Shown here one piece after another: positions 1-8,370 of a stretch of 64,000 nt of DNA. Under the pieces are notes generated by a model. It searched no databases, had not been told where the DNA came from, and was given only the letters and a program-made list of their open reading frames with translations. The number at the start of each line of letters is the position of its first letter. The stretch's first letter is position 1. The position numbers were made by a program, and so were the translations under genes. Source of the DNA: Neoroseomonas marina (lineage in GTDB: Bacteria > Pseudomonadota > Alphaproteobacteria > Acetobacterales > Acetobacteraceae); NCBI RefSeq assembly GCF_012927745.1, contig NZ_JABBKX010000012.1, positions 62,001-126,000 on the forward strand, given 5' to 3'.

Positions 1-1008
1 GGAACCGAGCCGCTCGTAGGTCTCCCACGCCGCGATGGCGAGGGGCAGGGCGCGCGGATCGGCCATGCCGACATCCTCGGCCGCGAAGCGCGTCAGGCGG
101 CGGGCGATGTAGCGCGGGTCCTCGCCGCCCGTGAGCATGCGCGCATACCAGTAGAGCGCCGCGTCGGGGTCCGATCCGCGCATCGACTTATGCAACGCGG
201 AGATGAGGTTGTAGTGCTCCTCGCGGTCCTTGTCGTAGAGCGCGGCGCGCTTCGCGAGCAGGTTCGACAGCGCGGCGGTGTCGAGCGGCCTCGTGCGCTC
301 GGGCAGCGCGAACAGCTGCTCGGCCATGTTGAGCAGGTAGCGCCCGTCGCCGTCGCCCATGGCACGCAGCGTGGCGCGCGCGGCAGCATCCAGCGGCAGG
401 GGCCGTCCGGTCAGTGCCTCGGCACGGTCCAGCAGCAATTCGAGCGCGGCATCGTCCAGGCGCTTCAGCACCATCACCTGGCAGCGCGAGAGCAGCGCGC
501 CGTTCAGCGCGAAGGAGGGATTCTCGGTCGTCGCACCGACCAGGGTGACGGTGCCGTCCTCGACCACCGGCAGGAAGCCGTCCTGCTGGGCGCGGTTGAA
601 GCGGTGGATCTCGTCCACGAACAACAGCGTGCCCTGGCCGTTGGACTTGCGCGCGCGCGCCTCGTCGAAGGCGCGCTTGAGGTCGGCGACGCCGGAGAAT
701 ACCGCCGACAGCGCGGTGAAGCGCAGCCCCGCGGCTTCCGCGAGCAGGCGCGCGATCGTCGTCTTGCCGACGCCGGGCGGGCCCCAGAGGATCAGCGAGG
801 CCAGCGAACCGCGCTCCAGCATGCGCGCGATCGCGCCTTCGGGGCCGAGCAGGTGGTCCTGGCCCACCACCTCCGCCAGCGTCTGCGGGCGCAGCCGGTC
901 GGCGAGGGGACGCGCGGCATCGGGCGCCGATGCGGATGCATCCTCCGCAGGGGCGCCAAAGAGATCGGAGGCGGGCGCGGGATTGCCCTGCGGACGGCGA
1001 ACGGCCAT
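1..1008 (-). CDS. rarA: Replication-associated recombination protein A (RarA/MgsA), 3' end outside window
   Basis: AAA+ ATPase of the clamp-loader clade that acts at stalled replication forks. The frame is open from an ATG at 1008 to the window edge, so about 336 codons are visible and the C-terminus is missing. Visible motifs in order are a Walker A (GPPGVGKTT, about residue 64), a Walker B (FVDEIHRFN) and the sensor-1 segment GATTENPSF that is typical of RarA. After these the helical region begins (HKSMRGSDPDAALYW). The N-terminal leader is Pro/Ala-rich. The start is divergent from the Bug receptor gene beginning at 1047. Confident from the motif series; only the C-terminal oligomerisation domain is unseen. 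Confidence 0.93.
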   Translation of the reverse strand, partial: MAVRRPQGNPAPASDLFGAPAEDASASAPDAARPLADRLRPQTLAEVVGQDHLLGPEGAIARMLERGSLASLILWGPPGVGKTTIARLLAEAAGLRFTALSAVFSGVADLKRAFDEARARKSNGQGTLLFVDEIHRFNRAQQDGFLPVVEDGTVTLVGATTENPSFALNGALLSRCQVMVLKRLDDAALELLLDRAEALTGRPLPLDAAARATLRAMGDGDGRYLLNMAEQLFALPERTRPLDTAALSNLLAKRAALYDKDREEHYNLISALHKSMRGSDPDAALYWYARMLTGGEDPRYIARRLTRFAAEDVGMADPRALPLAIAAWETYERLGS

Positions 1009-1046
1009 GACCCGAGGATACAACGCCAATGGGACGGGAGCGACAG

Positions 1047-2021
1047 ATGACGGGCGGAACGATCCTCACGCGGCGGGCGGCGCTGGCCGGGCTTGCGATC
1101 CCCGCGGTCGCGCAGGCCCAGGCGCCGGCCTGGCCGACGCGCCCGGTGCGCATCCTGGTGGCCTGGACGCCGGGTGGGGGCGTCGACGTGCCCGTGCGCC
1201 TGCTGCTGCCCAGGATGCAGGAGGTGCTGGGCCAGCCCGTCGTGGTCGAGAACCGCGGCGGCGCCTCGGGGTCGATCGGTGCGGGCTTCGTCGCGCAACA
1301 GCCGGCGGATGGCTACACGGTGCTCGCCGACGCGGCGGCGCATGTCAGCAACAACAGCCTGATGCGCCTGCCCTTCGACTATGCGCAGGCTTTCGCGCCG
1401 GTGACGCAGGTCTCGGTGCTGCCGCACCTGCTGGTCGTGCGGCCCGACTTCCCGGCGCGGACGCTGGCCGACCTCATTGCGATGGCGAAGCGGGAACCGG
1501 GGCGGCTCACCTATGCCTCCTCGGGCATCGCGGCGGGGCCGCATCTCGCCTCGGCGCTGCTCGCGCGCCAGGCGGGGATCGAGGTGGTCCACGTGCCCTA
1601 TCGCGGCAGCGCGGCGGCGATGGCGGACGTGCTGGCGGGGCAGGTGTCGTTCAACTTCTCGACCATTCCGCAGGCCTCGCCGCTGGTGCGTGAAGGGCGG
1701 CTGCGCGCGCTCGCCGTCTCGACCAAGGAGCGCCTCGCCGCGCTGCCCGACGTGCCGACGGTGGCCGAGCAGGGCTTCCCGGGCTTCGAACTGAACGAGT
1801 GGGTCGCGCTCTGGGTGCCGTCGGGCACGCCGCCCGCGATCATCGCGAGGCTGCACGAGGCCGCCACGGCCGCGCTCGCGGAGGAGTCGGTGCAGCGGCG
1901 CTACGCCGAGATCGGCATCCTGCCGGTCGGCAGCACGCCGGCGCAGCTCGCCGCCTTCGCGGCGGAGCAGCGCGCCCGCCTGACCGAGCTGATCCGGGTG
2001 GAGAACATCCGCCTCGAGTGA
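1047..2021 (+). CDS. Bug-family (TctC-like) solute-binding receptor 1
   Basis: Periplasmic binding protein of the tripartite tricarboxylate receptor family, which binds small carboxylates. The mature part shows the family landmarks: WPTRPVRILVAWTPGGGVD near the N-terminus, then ENRGGASGSIGA, then VPYRGSAAAMADVLAGQ. The precursor starts with a Tat-like leader (LTRRAALAGLAIPAVAQAQ). I chose the ATG at 1047 because GGGAG lies about 8 bases upstream; an in-frame ATG at 1029 has no ribosome site. It is the first of three tandem paralogues on the same strand. No TctA/TctB membrane genes are adjacent, so it probably works with permeases elsewhere or serves as a sensor. The ligand cannot be read from sequence. 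Confidence 0.9.
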   Translation: MTGGTILTRRAALAGLAIPAVAQAQAPAWPTRPVRILVAWTPGGGVDVPVRLLLPRMQEVLGQPVVVENRGGASGSIGAGFVAQQPADGYTVLADAAAHVSNNSLMRLPFDYAQAFAPVTQVSVLPHLLVVRPDFPARTLADLIAMAKREPGRLTYASSGIAAGPHLASALLARQAGIEVVHVPYRGSAAAMADVLAGQVSFNFSTIPQASPLVREGRLRALAVSTKERLAALPDVPTVAEQGFPGFELNEWVALWVPSGTPPAIIARLHEAATAALAEESVQRRYAEIGILPVGSTPAQLAAFAAEQRARLTELIRVENIRLE

Positions 2022-2061
2022 CGCGGTGTCATCGTCGCGTCGCTTGACGGATCCGGCGGGC

Positions 2062-3024
2062 ATGCCCACCCCAGGGGCCATGCTGCGCCGCGCCCTGCTC
2101 GCCCTGACGCTCGCCACCCCGGCCCTGGCCCAGGACCGGCCGGTGCGCCTCGTCATCGCCTTCCCGCCGGGCGGGTCGACCGACATCCTCGGCCGGCTGG
2201 TCGCGCCGCGCATGTCGGAGCTGCTGGGTGCCGTCGTGACGCCGGAGAACCGGTCCGGCGCCTCGGGCGCGGTCGGCGCGGGCTATGTCGCGCAGGCGGC
2301 GCCGGACGGGGCGACGCTGCTGCTCGATTCCGGCGGGCAGAGCGTCAATCCGTTCCTGCTGCGCGGGCTTGCCTTCGACTACGTGCGGGACCTGGCGCCG
2401 GTCACGCTGCTCGCGACGCTGCCGTTGCTGCTGGTGGTGCGGGCGGAGTTCCCCGCGCAGGACCTGCCCGCGCTGCTCGCGCGGCTGCGCGCCGATCCAT
2501 CCCAGGCGCGTTACGGCAGCGTCGGCGTGGGGGCGCGCACGCACCTCGCCATGGCGGCGCTGCTGCGCCGCGCGGGCGTCGCGGGCGAACACGTGCCCTA
2601 TCGCGGCGGCGCCGACCAGATCGCGGGGCTGCTGCGCGGCGACCTGCCGATGGGCTTCACCTCCGTGGCACTCGCCGCGCCGCTGCTGCGGGACGGGCGG
2701 CTCAGGGCGCTCGGCATCTCCTCGGCGGAACGCAGCACGCTGTATCCCGACCTGCCGACGGTCGCGGAACAGGGCTTCGCGGGCTTTGCCATGGGCGACT
2801 GGCTCGGGCTGCTCGCGCCCGCCGCGACGCCGGCGCCGACCATCGCGCGCGTCGCGGCCGCAGCCGCCGATGCGGTGAACCAACCGGCGATGCGCCCTCG
2901 GCTCGATGCGCTCGGCCTGCTGCCGGCGGCGGAGGGGCCGGAGGCTTTCGCCCGCTTCCTCGCGGCCGAGCGCGCCTTCTTCGGCGCCTTGATCCGCGAC
3001 GAAGGCATCCGCCTCGACAGTTGA
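2062..3024 (+). CDS. Bug-family (TctC-like) solute-binding receptor 2
   Basis: Second tandem Bug/TctC-type periplasmic receptor, about 320 residues. It has a classical signal peptide (MLRRALLALTLATPALAQ), the opening fold motif RPVRLVIAFPPGGSTD, the ENRSGASGAVGAG segment and VPYRGGADQIAGLL. The frame extends upstream to a GTG at 2026, but the region before the leader is not signal-peptide-like. The ATG at 2062 or the one at 2080 are both possible starts; neither has a strong ribosome site. Only about 40 bases separate it from the stop of receptor 1, which suggests co-transcription. The paralogues differ enough that distinct ligands are likely, though this is inference. Confidence 0.88.
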   Translation: MPTPGAMLRRALLALTLATPALAQDRPVRLVIAFPPGGSTDILGRLVAPRMSELLGAVVTPENRSGASGAVGAGYVAQAAPDGATLLLDSGGQSVNPFLLRGLAFDYVRDLAPVTLLATLPLLLVVRAEFPAQDLPALLARLRADPSQARYGSVGVGARTHLAMAALLRRAGVAGEHVPYRGGADQIAGLLRGDLPMGFTSVALAAPLLRDGRLRALGISSAERSTLYPDLPTVAEQGFAGFAMGDWLGLLAPAATPAPTIARVAAAAADAVNQPAMRPRLDALGLLPAAEGPEAFARFLAAERAFFGALIRDEGIRLDS

Positions 3025-3064
3025 GCCGCATCGGGCGAGCATCGGCGCAACGGGAGGACCACTG

Positions 3065-4024
3065 ATGCTTCGTCGCGCGCTGCTCGCCACGGCCTTTGCC
3101 ACGCCGGCCCTGGCCCAGGGACCTTGGGCGCCGACGCGGCCGATCCGGCTGATCGCACCCTATCCGCCGGGCGGCGGCGTCGATACGACCTCGAGGCTGC
3201 TCTCGGTGCCGATGGGCGCCTTTCTCGGCCAGCCCGTGGTGGTGGAGAACCGCGGCGGCGCCGGCGGGTCGATCGGCGCGCAGGAACTCGCGCGCAGCGC
3301 ACCGGACGGGCAGACCATCATGGTCGATGCGCTCGCCCATACGGTGAACCCGCATCTGATCCGCGGCCTCGGCTTCGACTACGCCACCGCCTTCGCGCCG
3401 ATCAGCCAGGTGGTGGTGCTGCCGCAGATCCTCGCAGTGAATCCGCAGAAGGTGCCGGCCAGGACGGTGCAGGACTTCATCGCCTGGGCACGGCCGCGGC
3501 AGCGGGAACTCTCCTACGGCTCCTCGGGCAATGCGACGGCGGCGCATCTCGCCGCGGCGCTGTTCCTCAACCGCGCGGGGCTCGACATCACGCATGTGCC
3601 CTATCGCGGCGGCACGCCGGCGCTGCAGGACCTGCTGGGCGGCAACATCGCCTTCGTCTTCGGCACCGTCTCCTCGACGCTGCAACTGGTGCGGGACGGG
3701 CGGCTGGTCGCGCTCGGCGTCACCACCGCCCAGCGCATCCCGCCGCTGCCCGAGGTGCCGACGATCGCCGAGCAGGGTTTCGAGGGCTACGAGCTGAACG
3801 AGTGGAACGGGCTCTATGCGCCGGCCGGCACGCCCGCGCCGGTGGTGCAGCGGCTGTACGAGGCCGCGCAGCATGCGCTGGCCGATGCGACGGTGCGCCA
3901 GCGCCTCGATGCGCTGGGGGCGATTCCGCTCGGCACCGATCCCGCTGTCTTCGCCCGCTACGTCGCCGAGCAGCGCGCCCTGATGGGCCGCATCGTGCGG
4001 GATGCGAGGATCGAGGCCGGCTGA
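3065..4024 (+). CDS. Bug-family (TctC-like) solute-binding receptor 3
   Basis: Third tandem Bug/TctC receptor, 319 residues. It has a short signal peptide (LLATAFATPALAQG), then RPIRLIAPYPPGGGVDTTSRLL, ENRGGAGGSIGAQEL, and VPYRGGTPALQDLLGG, the same order of motifs as in the two genes before it. The start is well fixed: GGGAGG lies at 3052-3057, seven bases before the ATG. It closes the three-gene array and is followed by 80 bases of intergenic sequence carrying an FNR-type box for the next gene. No transporter membrane subunit lies in the neighbourhood. Confidence 0.9.
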   Translation: MLRRALLATAFATPALAQGPWAPTRPIRLIAPYPPGGGVDTTSRLLSVPMGAFLGQPVVVENRGGAGGSIGAQELARSAPDGQTIMVDALAHTVNPHLIRGLGFDYATAFAPISQVVVLPQILAVNPQKVPARTVQDFIAWARPRQRELSYGSSGNATAAHLAAALFLNRAGLDITHVPYRGGTPALQDLLGGNIAFVFGTVSSTLQLVRDGRLVALGVTTAQRIPPLPEVPTIAEQGFEGYELNEWNGLYAPAGTPAPVVQRLYEAAQHALADATVRQRLDALGAIPLGTDPAVFARYVAEQRALMGRIVRDARIEAG

Positions 4025-4036
4025 GCGCCCCAATTC

Positions 4037-4050
4037 TTGATCCGCGTCAA
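4037..4050 (+). promoter_or_regulatory. FNR/FixK-type binding site upstream of the CBS-BON gene
   Basis: The sequence TTGATCCGCGTCAA matches the FNR/Anr/FixK consensus TTGAT-N4-ATCAA at nine of ten defined positions. Its centre lies about 61 bases before the ATG at 4105. This would put a class II site (-41.5) about 20 bases upstream of the start codon, leaving room for the GGAGG ribosome site. The motif is seen directly; low-oxygen control is inferred from the family of regulators known to use it. Confidence 0.6.
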
Positions 4051-4104
4051 GGCGCCGGGCTCGGACGCGGACACATCTTCACCAGCACTCACGGAGGAAT
4101 GCCC

Positions 4105-4800
4105 ATGCGCGCCCGGGACATCATGACCCCCGACCCCGTTTCCGTCCCGCCCGAGACGCCGCTCGAGGTCGTCGCGGCGCTGATGTCGGAACGCCACATC
4201 TCCGGCCTGCCGGTGGTCCAGACCGATGGCCGCCTGGTGGGGCTGGTGACGGATGGCGACCTGATGCGCCGCCTCTCGGCCAAGGAGGACAAGCCGGCGT
4301 CGTTCTTCGCGGCCATCCTCGGCGCCAATGCCGACCAGGCGCTCGCCTATGCGCGCGCCCACGGCCGGCGCGTGCGCGACGTGATGAGCACCAACCTTGC
4401 CACCGTCGGCCCCGACGCCACGGTCGAGGAAGTCGCCCATATCCTCGAGACCAAGCGCATCCGCCGCGTGCCGGTGGTCAGCGACGGGATGCTGGTCGGC
4501 GTCGTCTCGCGCGCCGATCTCCTGCGCGCGGTCATGGCCCCCGTGGCGAGCGGCGCGGAGGAGGAAGCCTCCGACCCGCGCATCCGGCGCGAGCTCTACG
4601 CCGCCATGCAGGCGCAGCCGTGGGTCAGCACGCGCTTCGTCTTCCCCGAGGTGAAGGACGGGACCGTGACCTTCCACGGCTTCATCGCGGGGCAGGAAGC
4701 GAAGACGGCGCTGCGCGTCCTCGCCGAAGGGGTGCCCGGCGTGAAGCAGGTGTCCTTCGACACCTCCGAGCCGCCCGGCATCATGATCGGGGTGCCCTGA
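4105..4800 (+). CDS. CBS-pair plus BON domain protein
   Basis: Cytoplasmic 231-residue protein made of two CBS domains (about residues 5-58 and 90-145) followed by a BON domain (about 155-225). The CBS repeats read DIMTPDPVSVPPETPLEVV... and DVMSTNLATVGPDATVEEV...; each ends with the usual VGLVTDGDL / VGVVSRADL strand. CBS pairs bind adenine nucleotides, and BON domains bind membranes or surfaces. The ATG at 4105 is preferred over 4099 because GGAGG at 4093-4097 sits seven bases upstream of it. An FNR-like box precedes the gene, which fits the frequent oxygen control of such proteins in alphaproteobacteria. The molecular target is unknown. Confidence 0.88.
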   Translation: MRARDIMTPDPVSVPPETPLEVVAALMSERHISGLPVVQTDGRLVGLVTDGDLMRRLSAKEDKPASFFAAILGANADQALAYARAHGRRVRDVMSTNLATVGPDATVEEVAHILETKRIRRVPVVSDGMLVGVVSRADLLRAVMAPVASGAEEEASDPRIRRELYAAMQAQPWVSTRFVFPEVKDGTVTFHGFIAGQEAKTALRVLAEGVPGVKQVSFDTSEPPGIMIGVP

Positions 4801-4818
4801 TCGGCCGGCACGCCGGGG

Positions 4819-5721
4819 TCAGTCGCGATCCCACACCGGCGGGTCGCCGAAGGCCCGCCGCAGATGCGCGACCAGTGCGCGCAGCTTGGCCGAGCTGCGC
4901 CCGCGTTCGGCGTGGACCAGCGCGATGACTTCCGGCTCGGGTTCCGCGCCTGGACGGATCGCGACCAGCCGGCCGGCGCGCAACGCCTCGCCGGCGATGA
5001 AGGAGGGCAGCATCGCGATGCCGAGGCCCGCCTCCGCCGCGTCGCGCATCACGTCGCCATTGTTGACGGCGAGCGCGGCGCGGGCGCGCACCAGGACCGG
5101 TCCTGCCGCGCCCATCAGCCGCCAGTCCGCGACGCCCCGATGGGCGTAGAAGATTCCGGCATGGCGCTCGAGCTCGGCGATGCTGTGCGGCATGCCATGC
5201 CGCGCCAGATAGGCCGGCGAGGCGACCAGGCAGCGCCGGCTGGTGGCCAGGCGCAGCGCGACCAGCCGGCTGTCCTCCACCGATCCATGGCGGATCGCCG
5301 CGTCATACCCTTCCGCGGCGACATCGACGCGACGGTCGTCCAGTTCCAGCGACAGCGCGATGCCCGGATGCGCGGCGAGGAAGGGATACAGTGCGGGGCC
5401 CAGATGCATCCGCCCGAAGGTGACGGGCGCCGATAGCCGCAGCGGCCCGGTCAGGCTTCCCCGCCGCTCGGCGAGCTCCGCGGCCGCGTCCTCCACCTCC
5501 CGCACGATCCGTCCCGCGCGATCGAGGAAGGCGACGCCGTCCTCGGTCAGCGAGAGCCGCCGGGTGGACCGATGCAGCAGCACCGCGCCCAGGCTGCGCT
5601 CCAGCTCGGTCAGCCTTTCGCTCACCACCGATTTGGCGAGGCGCAGGCGGCGCGCCGCCTCGCTGATCGAACCGGCCTCGGCCACCTGGACGAAGGTCGC
5701 GATGGCATCGAGCTTGAGCAT
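4819..5721 (-). CDS. LysR-family transcriptional regulator
   Basis: 300-residue LysR-type regulator: winged helix-turn-helix in residues 1-60 (LDAIATFVQVAEAGSISEAARRL...), then a substrate-binding domain of the CrgA/PBP2 type (LRLSAPVTFGRMHLGPAL..., DAAIRHGSVEDSRLVA). The frame runs upstream to 5838, but the ATG at 5721 gives the standard LysR N-terminus and length. It is divergent from a secreted alpha/beta hydrolase gene at 5837, the classic arrangement of a LysR activator and its target. The effector is unknown. Confidence 0.9.
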   Translation of the reverse strand: MLKLDAIATFVQVAEAGSISEAARRLRLAKSVVSERLTELERSLGAVLLHRSTRRLSLTEDGVAFLDRAGRIVREVEDAAAELAERRGSLTGPLRLSAPVTFGRMHLGPALYPFLAAHPGIALSLELDDRRVDVAAEGYDAAIRHGSVEDSRLVALRLATSRRCLVASPAYLARHGMPHSIAELERHAGIFYAHRGVADWRLMGAAGPVLVRARAALAVNNGDVMRDAAEAGLGIAMLPSFIAGEALRAGRLVAIRPGAEPEPEVIALVHAERGRSSAKLRALVAHLRRAFGDPPVWDRD

Positions 5722-5733
5722 CGTTCTGCTTTT

Positions 5734-5750
5734 CCGAATTTCGATTTCGG
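5734..5750. promoter_or_regulatory. Possible LysR operator half-sites in the divergent intergenic region
   Basis: The 115-base gap between the LysR gene and the hydrolase contains the interrupted inverted repeat CCGAA-N7-TTCGG. A further CCGAA occurs at about 5766. LysR proteins bind interrupted dyads in such gaps, so this is a reasonable operator candidate. It is short and could be chance. Confidence 0.25.
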
Positions 5751-5836
5751 CATTTGCAGTCTGCTCCGAACGATACGAAAGCGCCATCGTCTGCCCACCC
5801 AGGCGGCCGGGCTGGCCGCCTCCCAGGAGACAGATC

Positions 5837-6751
5837 ATGATCCGTTCGCTTGTCGGCGCGGCCTTCGCGCTGGCCTTCGCCCTGCCGGCCGTGGCAGAGG
5901 TGCCCCCTTATCCCAGCGGCTTCCGGACGCAGCAGGTCCAGGTCGACGGCGCCACCCTCCATGTCCGCATCGGCGGGCAGGGCCCTGCGGTGCTGATGAT
6001 CCACGGATACGGCGAGACCGGCGACATGTGGTCGCCGCTCGCCGCCGCGCTGGCCGCCGATCACACCGTGATCGCGCCCGACCTGCGCGGCATGGGCCTC
6101 TCCTCGAAGCCCGAGGGTGGCTACGACAAGCGGACCCAGGGCGTGGACATGGCGCGGATGCTCGATGCGCTTGGCGTCGCGCGCGCCGATCTCGTCACCC
6201 ACGACATCGGCAACATGGTCGGCTACGCCTTCGCCGCGCAGTACCCCGAGCGCGTGACGCGCTTCGTGCTGATGGATGCGCCGATCCCGGGCGTCGGTCC
6301 CTGGGACGAGATCCTCAAGAGCCCGCTGCTGTGGCATTTCCGCTTCGGCGGCCCCGACATGGAACGCCTGGTGGCGGGGCGGGAGCGCATCTACCTCGAC
6401 CGCTTCTGGAACGACTTCTCCGCCAACCCCGCCCGCTTCGACGAGGCCTCCCGCGAGCACTACGCGCGGCTTTACGCCCAGCCGGGTGCGATGCGCGCCG
6501 GCTTCGCGCAGTTCCTCGCCTTCGACCAGGATGCGGTGGACAACCGGGCGCTGCTGGCGCGCGGGCCGCTGACCATGCCGGTGCTCGCGATCGGCGGGGC
6601 GGCGTCGCTGGGCCCGGTGATGGGCGCGGTCGCGCGCGCCGCCGCGACCAATGTGGAGGAACTGATCATTCCCGATTCCGGCCACTGGCTGATGGAGGAG
6701 CAGCCCGAAGCGACCGTCGCGGCCATCCGCGCCTTCCTCGCCCGGCGCTGA
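5837..6751 (+). CDS. Secreted alpha/beta hydrolase, epoxide hydrolase-like
   Basis: 304 residues with a signal peptide (about 1-20, LVGAAFALAFALPAVA). The alpha/beta fold shows the oxyanion motif HGYGETGDMW (residues 56-65). The nucleophile elbow is HDIGNMVG, with Asp at about 123 rather than Ser. The catalytic His is in DSGHWLMEEQP. An Asp nucleophile is characteristic of epoxide hydrolases and haloalkane or fluoroacetate dehalogenases, so this is not a simple esterase. AGGAGA precedes the ATG at 5837 by about 7 bases. The gene is divergent from a LysR regulator that probably controls it. Export to the periplasm is unusual for the family. The substrate is not known. Confidence 0.85.
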   Translation: MIRSLVGAAFALAFALPAVAEVPPYPSGFRTQQVQVDGATLHVRIGGQGPAVLMIHGYGETGDMWSPLAAALAADHTVIAPDLRGMGLSSKPEGGYDKRTQGVDMARMLDALGVARADLVTHDIGNMVGYAFAAQYPERVTRFVLMDAPIPGVGPWDEILKSPLLWHFRFGGPDMERLVAGRERIYLDRFWNDFSANPARFDEASREHYARLYAQPGAMRAGFAQFLAFDQDAVDNRALLARGPLTMPVLAIGGAASLGPVMGAVARAAATNVEELIIPDSGHWLMEEQPEATVAAIRAFLARR

Positions 6752-6785
6752 GGCGCGGGCCGGCCTCCACCGACGGGAGGTCGGC

Positions 6786-8282
6786 CTATTTCGTCCGCTT
6801 CAGCGCGTCCTCGACCATGTCCGCGAGGGTGGAGATGACCTTCACCCGCGCGTGCAGCTTGTTGTCGGCCTCGACCAGCGTCCAGGGCGCCTGGCCGGTC
6901 GAGGTGCGCTCCACCATCTCGCAGACCGCTTCCTCGTAGGCGTCCCACTTCTCGCGGTTGCGCCAGTCTTCCTCGGTGATCTTGTGCTGCTTGAAGGCGG
7001 TCGCCTCGCGTTCCTTGAAGCGGCGGTGCTGCTCGTCCTTGCTGATCGCGAGCCAGAACTTCGCCACCACGGCGCCGTGGGCGACGAGCTGCTCCTCGAA
7101 ATCGTTGATCTCGCCATAGGCGCGGCGCCAGTCGGGTTCGGCCGCGAAGCCTTCCACGCGCTCGACCAGCACGCGGCCGTACCAGGACCGGTCGAAGATG
7201 GTCAGCCGCCCGGGGCGCGGCACGTGGCGCCAGAACCGCCACAGATAGGGCTGGGCGCGTTCCTCCTCGGACGGGGCGGCGACCGGCACGATGCGATAGG
7301 CGCGCGGATCGAGGGCGGCGCCGAGGCGCCGGATCGCGCCGCCCTTGCCGGCGGCGTCGTTGCCCTCGAACACCGCGATGACGCGGATCTTCCCGTAGCG
7401 CTTGTGGCGCGTGGCGCGGGCGAGCCGCCCCTGCGCCTCGGCGAGCGCCTTGTCGTAGTCGTCGCGCGACATCTCCTGCTTCAGCGTCAGGGCGCGGATG
7501 ACGTTCACCTGGTCGGGCGGGGCGGCCTTCGCCTTGAGCTTGGCCGGCGGTTTCGCCGCCGCGGGTGCCGGCGCATCGAGACGCGCGCGCATGGCGGCGA
7601 GCAGATGCCGCCCGACAAAGAGCGCGCGATAGCGGTCATCCGCCGCCGGGACCACGGTCCAGGGCGCGTTGCCGGTCGAGGTCTCGCGCAGGAACGGTTC
7701 GCAGACGTCGATGAAGTCGTCGTAGTGGTCATACAGCTTGCGGTCGTAGCGGGTGACCTTCCAGGAGGTCCCCTTGTCCTTCTCCAGCGCCTTGATGCGC
7801 TTCTTCTGCTGCGCCTTGGACAGGTGGAACCAGTACTTGATCAGCAGCACGCCCTCGTCGGTGAGCATCCGTTCGAGGCGAATGATCTCCTCCATCCGCG
7901 CGGCGAAGCCGTCCGGGGCGAGATGGCCGAGGACACGCTCCAGGATCGGCATGGTCTGCCAGGCGCCGAAGAAGACGCCTATGCGGCCCTTGGCGGGCAG
8001 CGCCTTCCAGAAGCGCCAATTGGGCGGGTGCGCGGCTTCCTCCTCGGTCGGGATGGCGAAGCCGGTCACCTCGACGAAGCGCGGGTCCATCCATTCGTTC
8101 AGGAGGTGGACCGTCTCGCTCTTGCCCGCGCCCTCGACGCCGGCGATGAGGACCAGGACGGGAAAGCGCTTCCGCTCGCCGAGTTCGCGCTGCGCCTGGA
8201 TCAGCGCACGGCGCAGTTCCGCCTCTTCCGCCTTGAAGGCTGCCTTGTCGACCTTGTGGTCGAGTTCCGCCGCTTCGAACAT
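6786..8282 (-). CDS. pap: Polyphosphate:AMP phosphotransferase (two-domain PPK2)
   Basis: 498-residue tandem PPK2 protein that would phosphorylate AMP (or ADP) using polyphosphate. The N-terminal copy (about 10-240) has the P-loop GVEGAGKSE, but where active PPK2 has DRSWYGR it reads FFGAWQTMP. The C-terminal copy (about 265-495) has the P-loop FEGNDAAGKGG and an intact DRSWYGRVLVERV. This asymmetry is known for double-domain enzymes, in which the C-terminal half carries the activity. The ATG at 8282 (MFEAAELDHKV) is chosen over the upstream 8324 because the family begins there and AGGA precedes it. The gene stands alone on its strand. Confidence 0.92.
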   Translation of the reverse strand: MFEAAELDHKVDKAAFKAEEAELRRALIQAQRELGERKRFPVLVLIAGVEGAGKSETVHLLNEWMDPRFVEVTGFAIPTEEEAAHPPNWRFWKALPAKGRIGVFFGAWQTMPILERVLGHLAPDGFAARMEEIIRLERMLTDEGVLLIKYWFHLSKAQQKKRIKALEKDKGTSWKVTRYDRKLYDHYDDFIDVCEPFLRETSTGNAPWTVVPAADDRYRALFVGRHLLAAMRARLDAPAPAAAKPPAKLKAKAAPPDQVNVIRALTLKQEMSRDDYDKALAEAQGRLARATRHKRYGKIRVIAVFEGNDAAGKGGAIRRLGAALDPRAYRIVPVAAPSEEERAQPYLWRFWRHVPRPGRLTIFDRSWYGRVLVERVEGFAAEPDWRRAYGEINDFEEQLVAHGAVVAKFWLAISKDEQHRRFKEREATAFKQHKITEEDWRNREKWDAYEEAVCEMVERTSTGQAPWTLVEADNKLHARVKVISTLADMVEDALKRTK

Positions 8283-8370
8283 CGCGATCCCATCCTGCCG
8301 CGCGCCTCGGGACGGGCGCTTCACGGGATCGCATCATGCATGCCTGCGAACGCATCCGGTAGCGCGGCGA

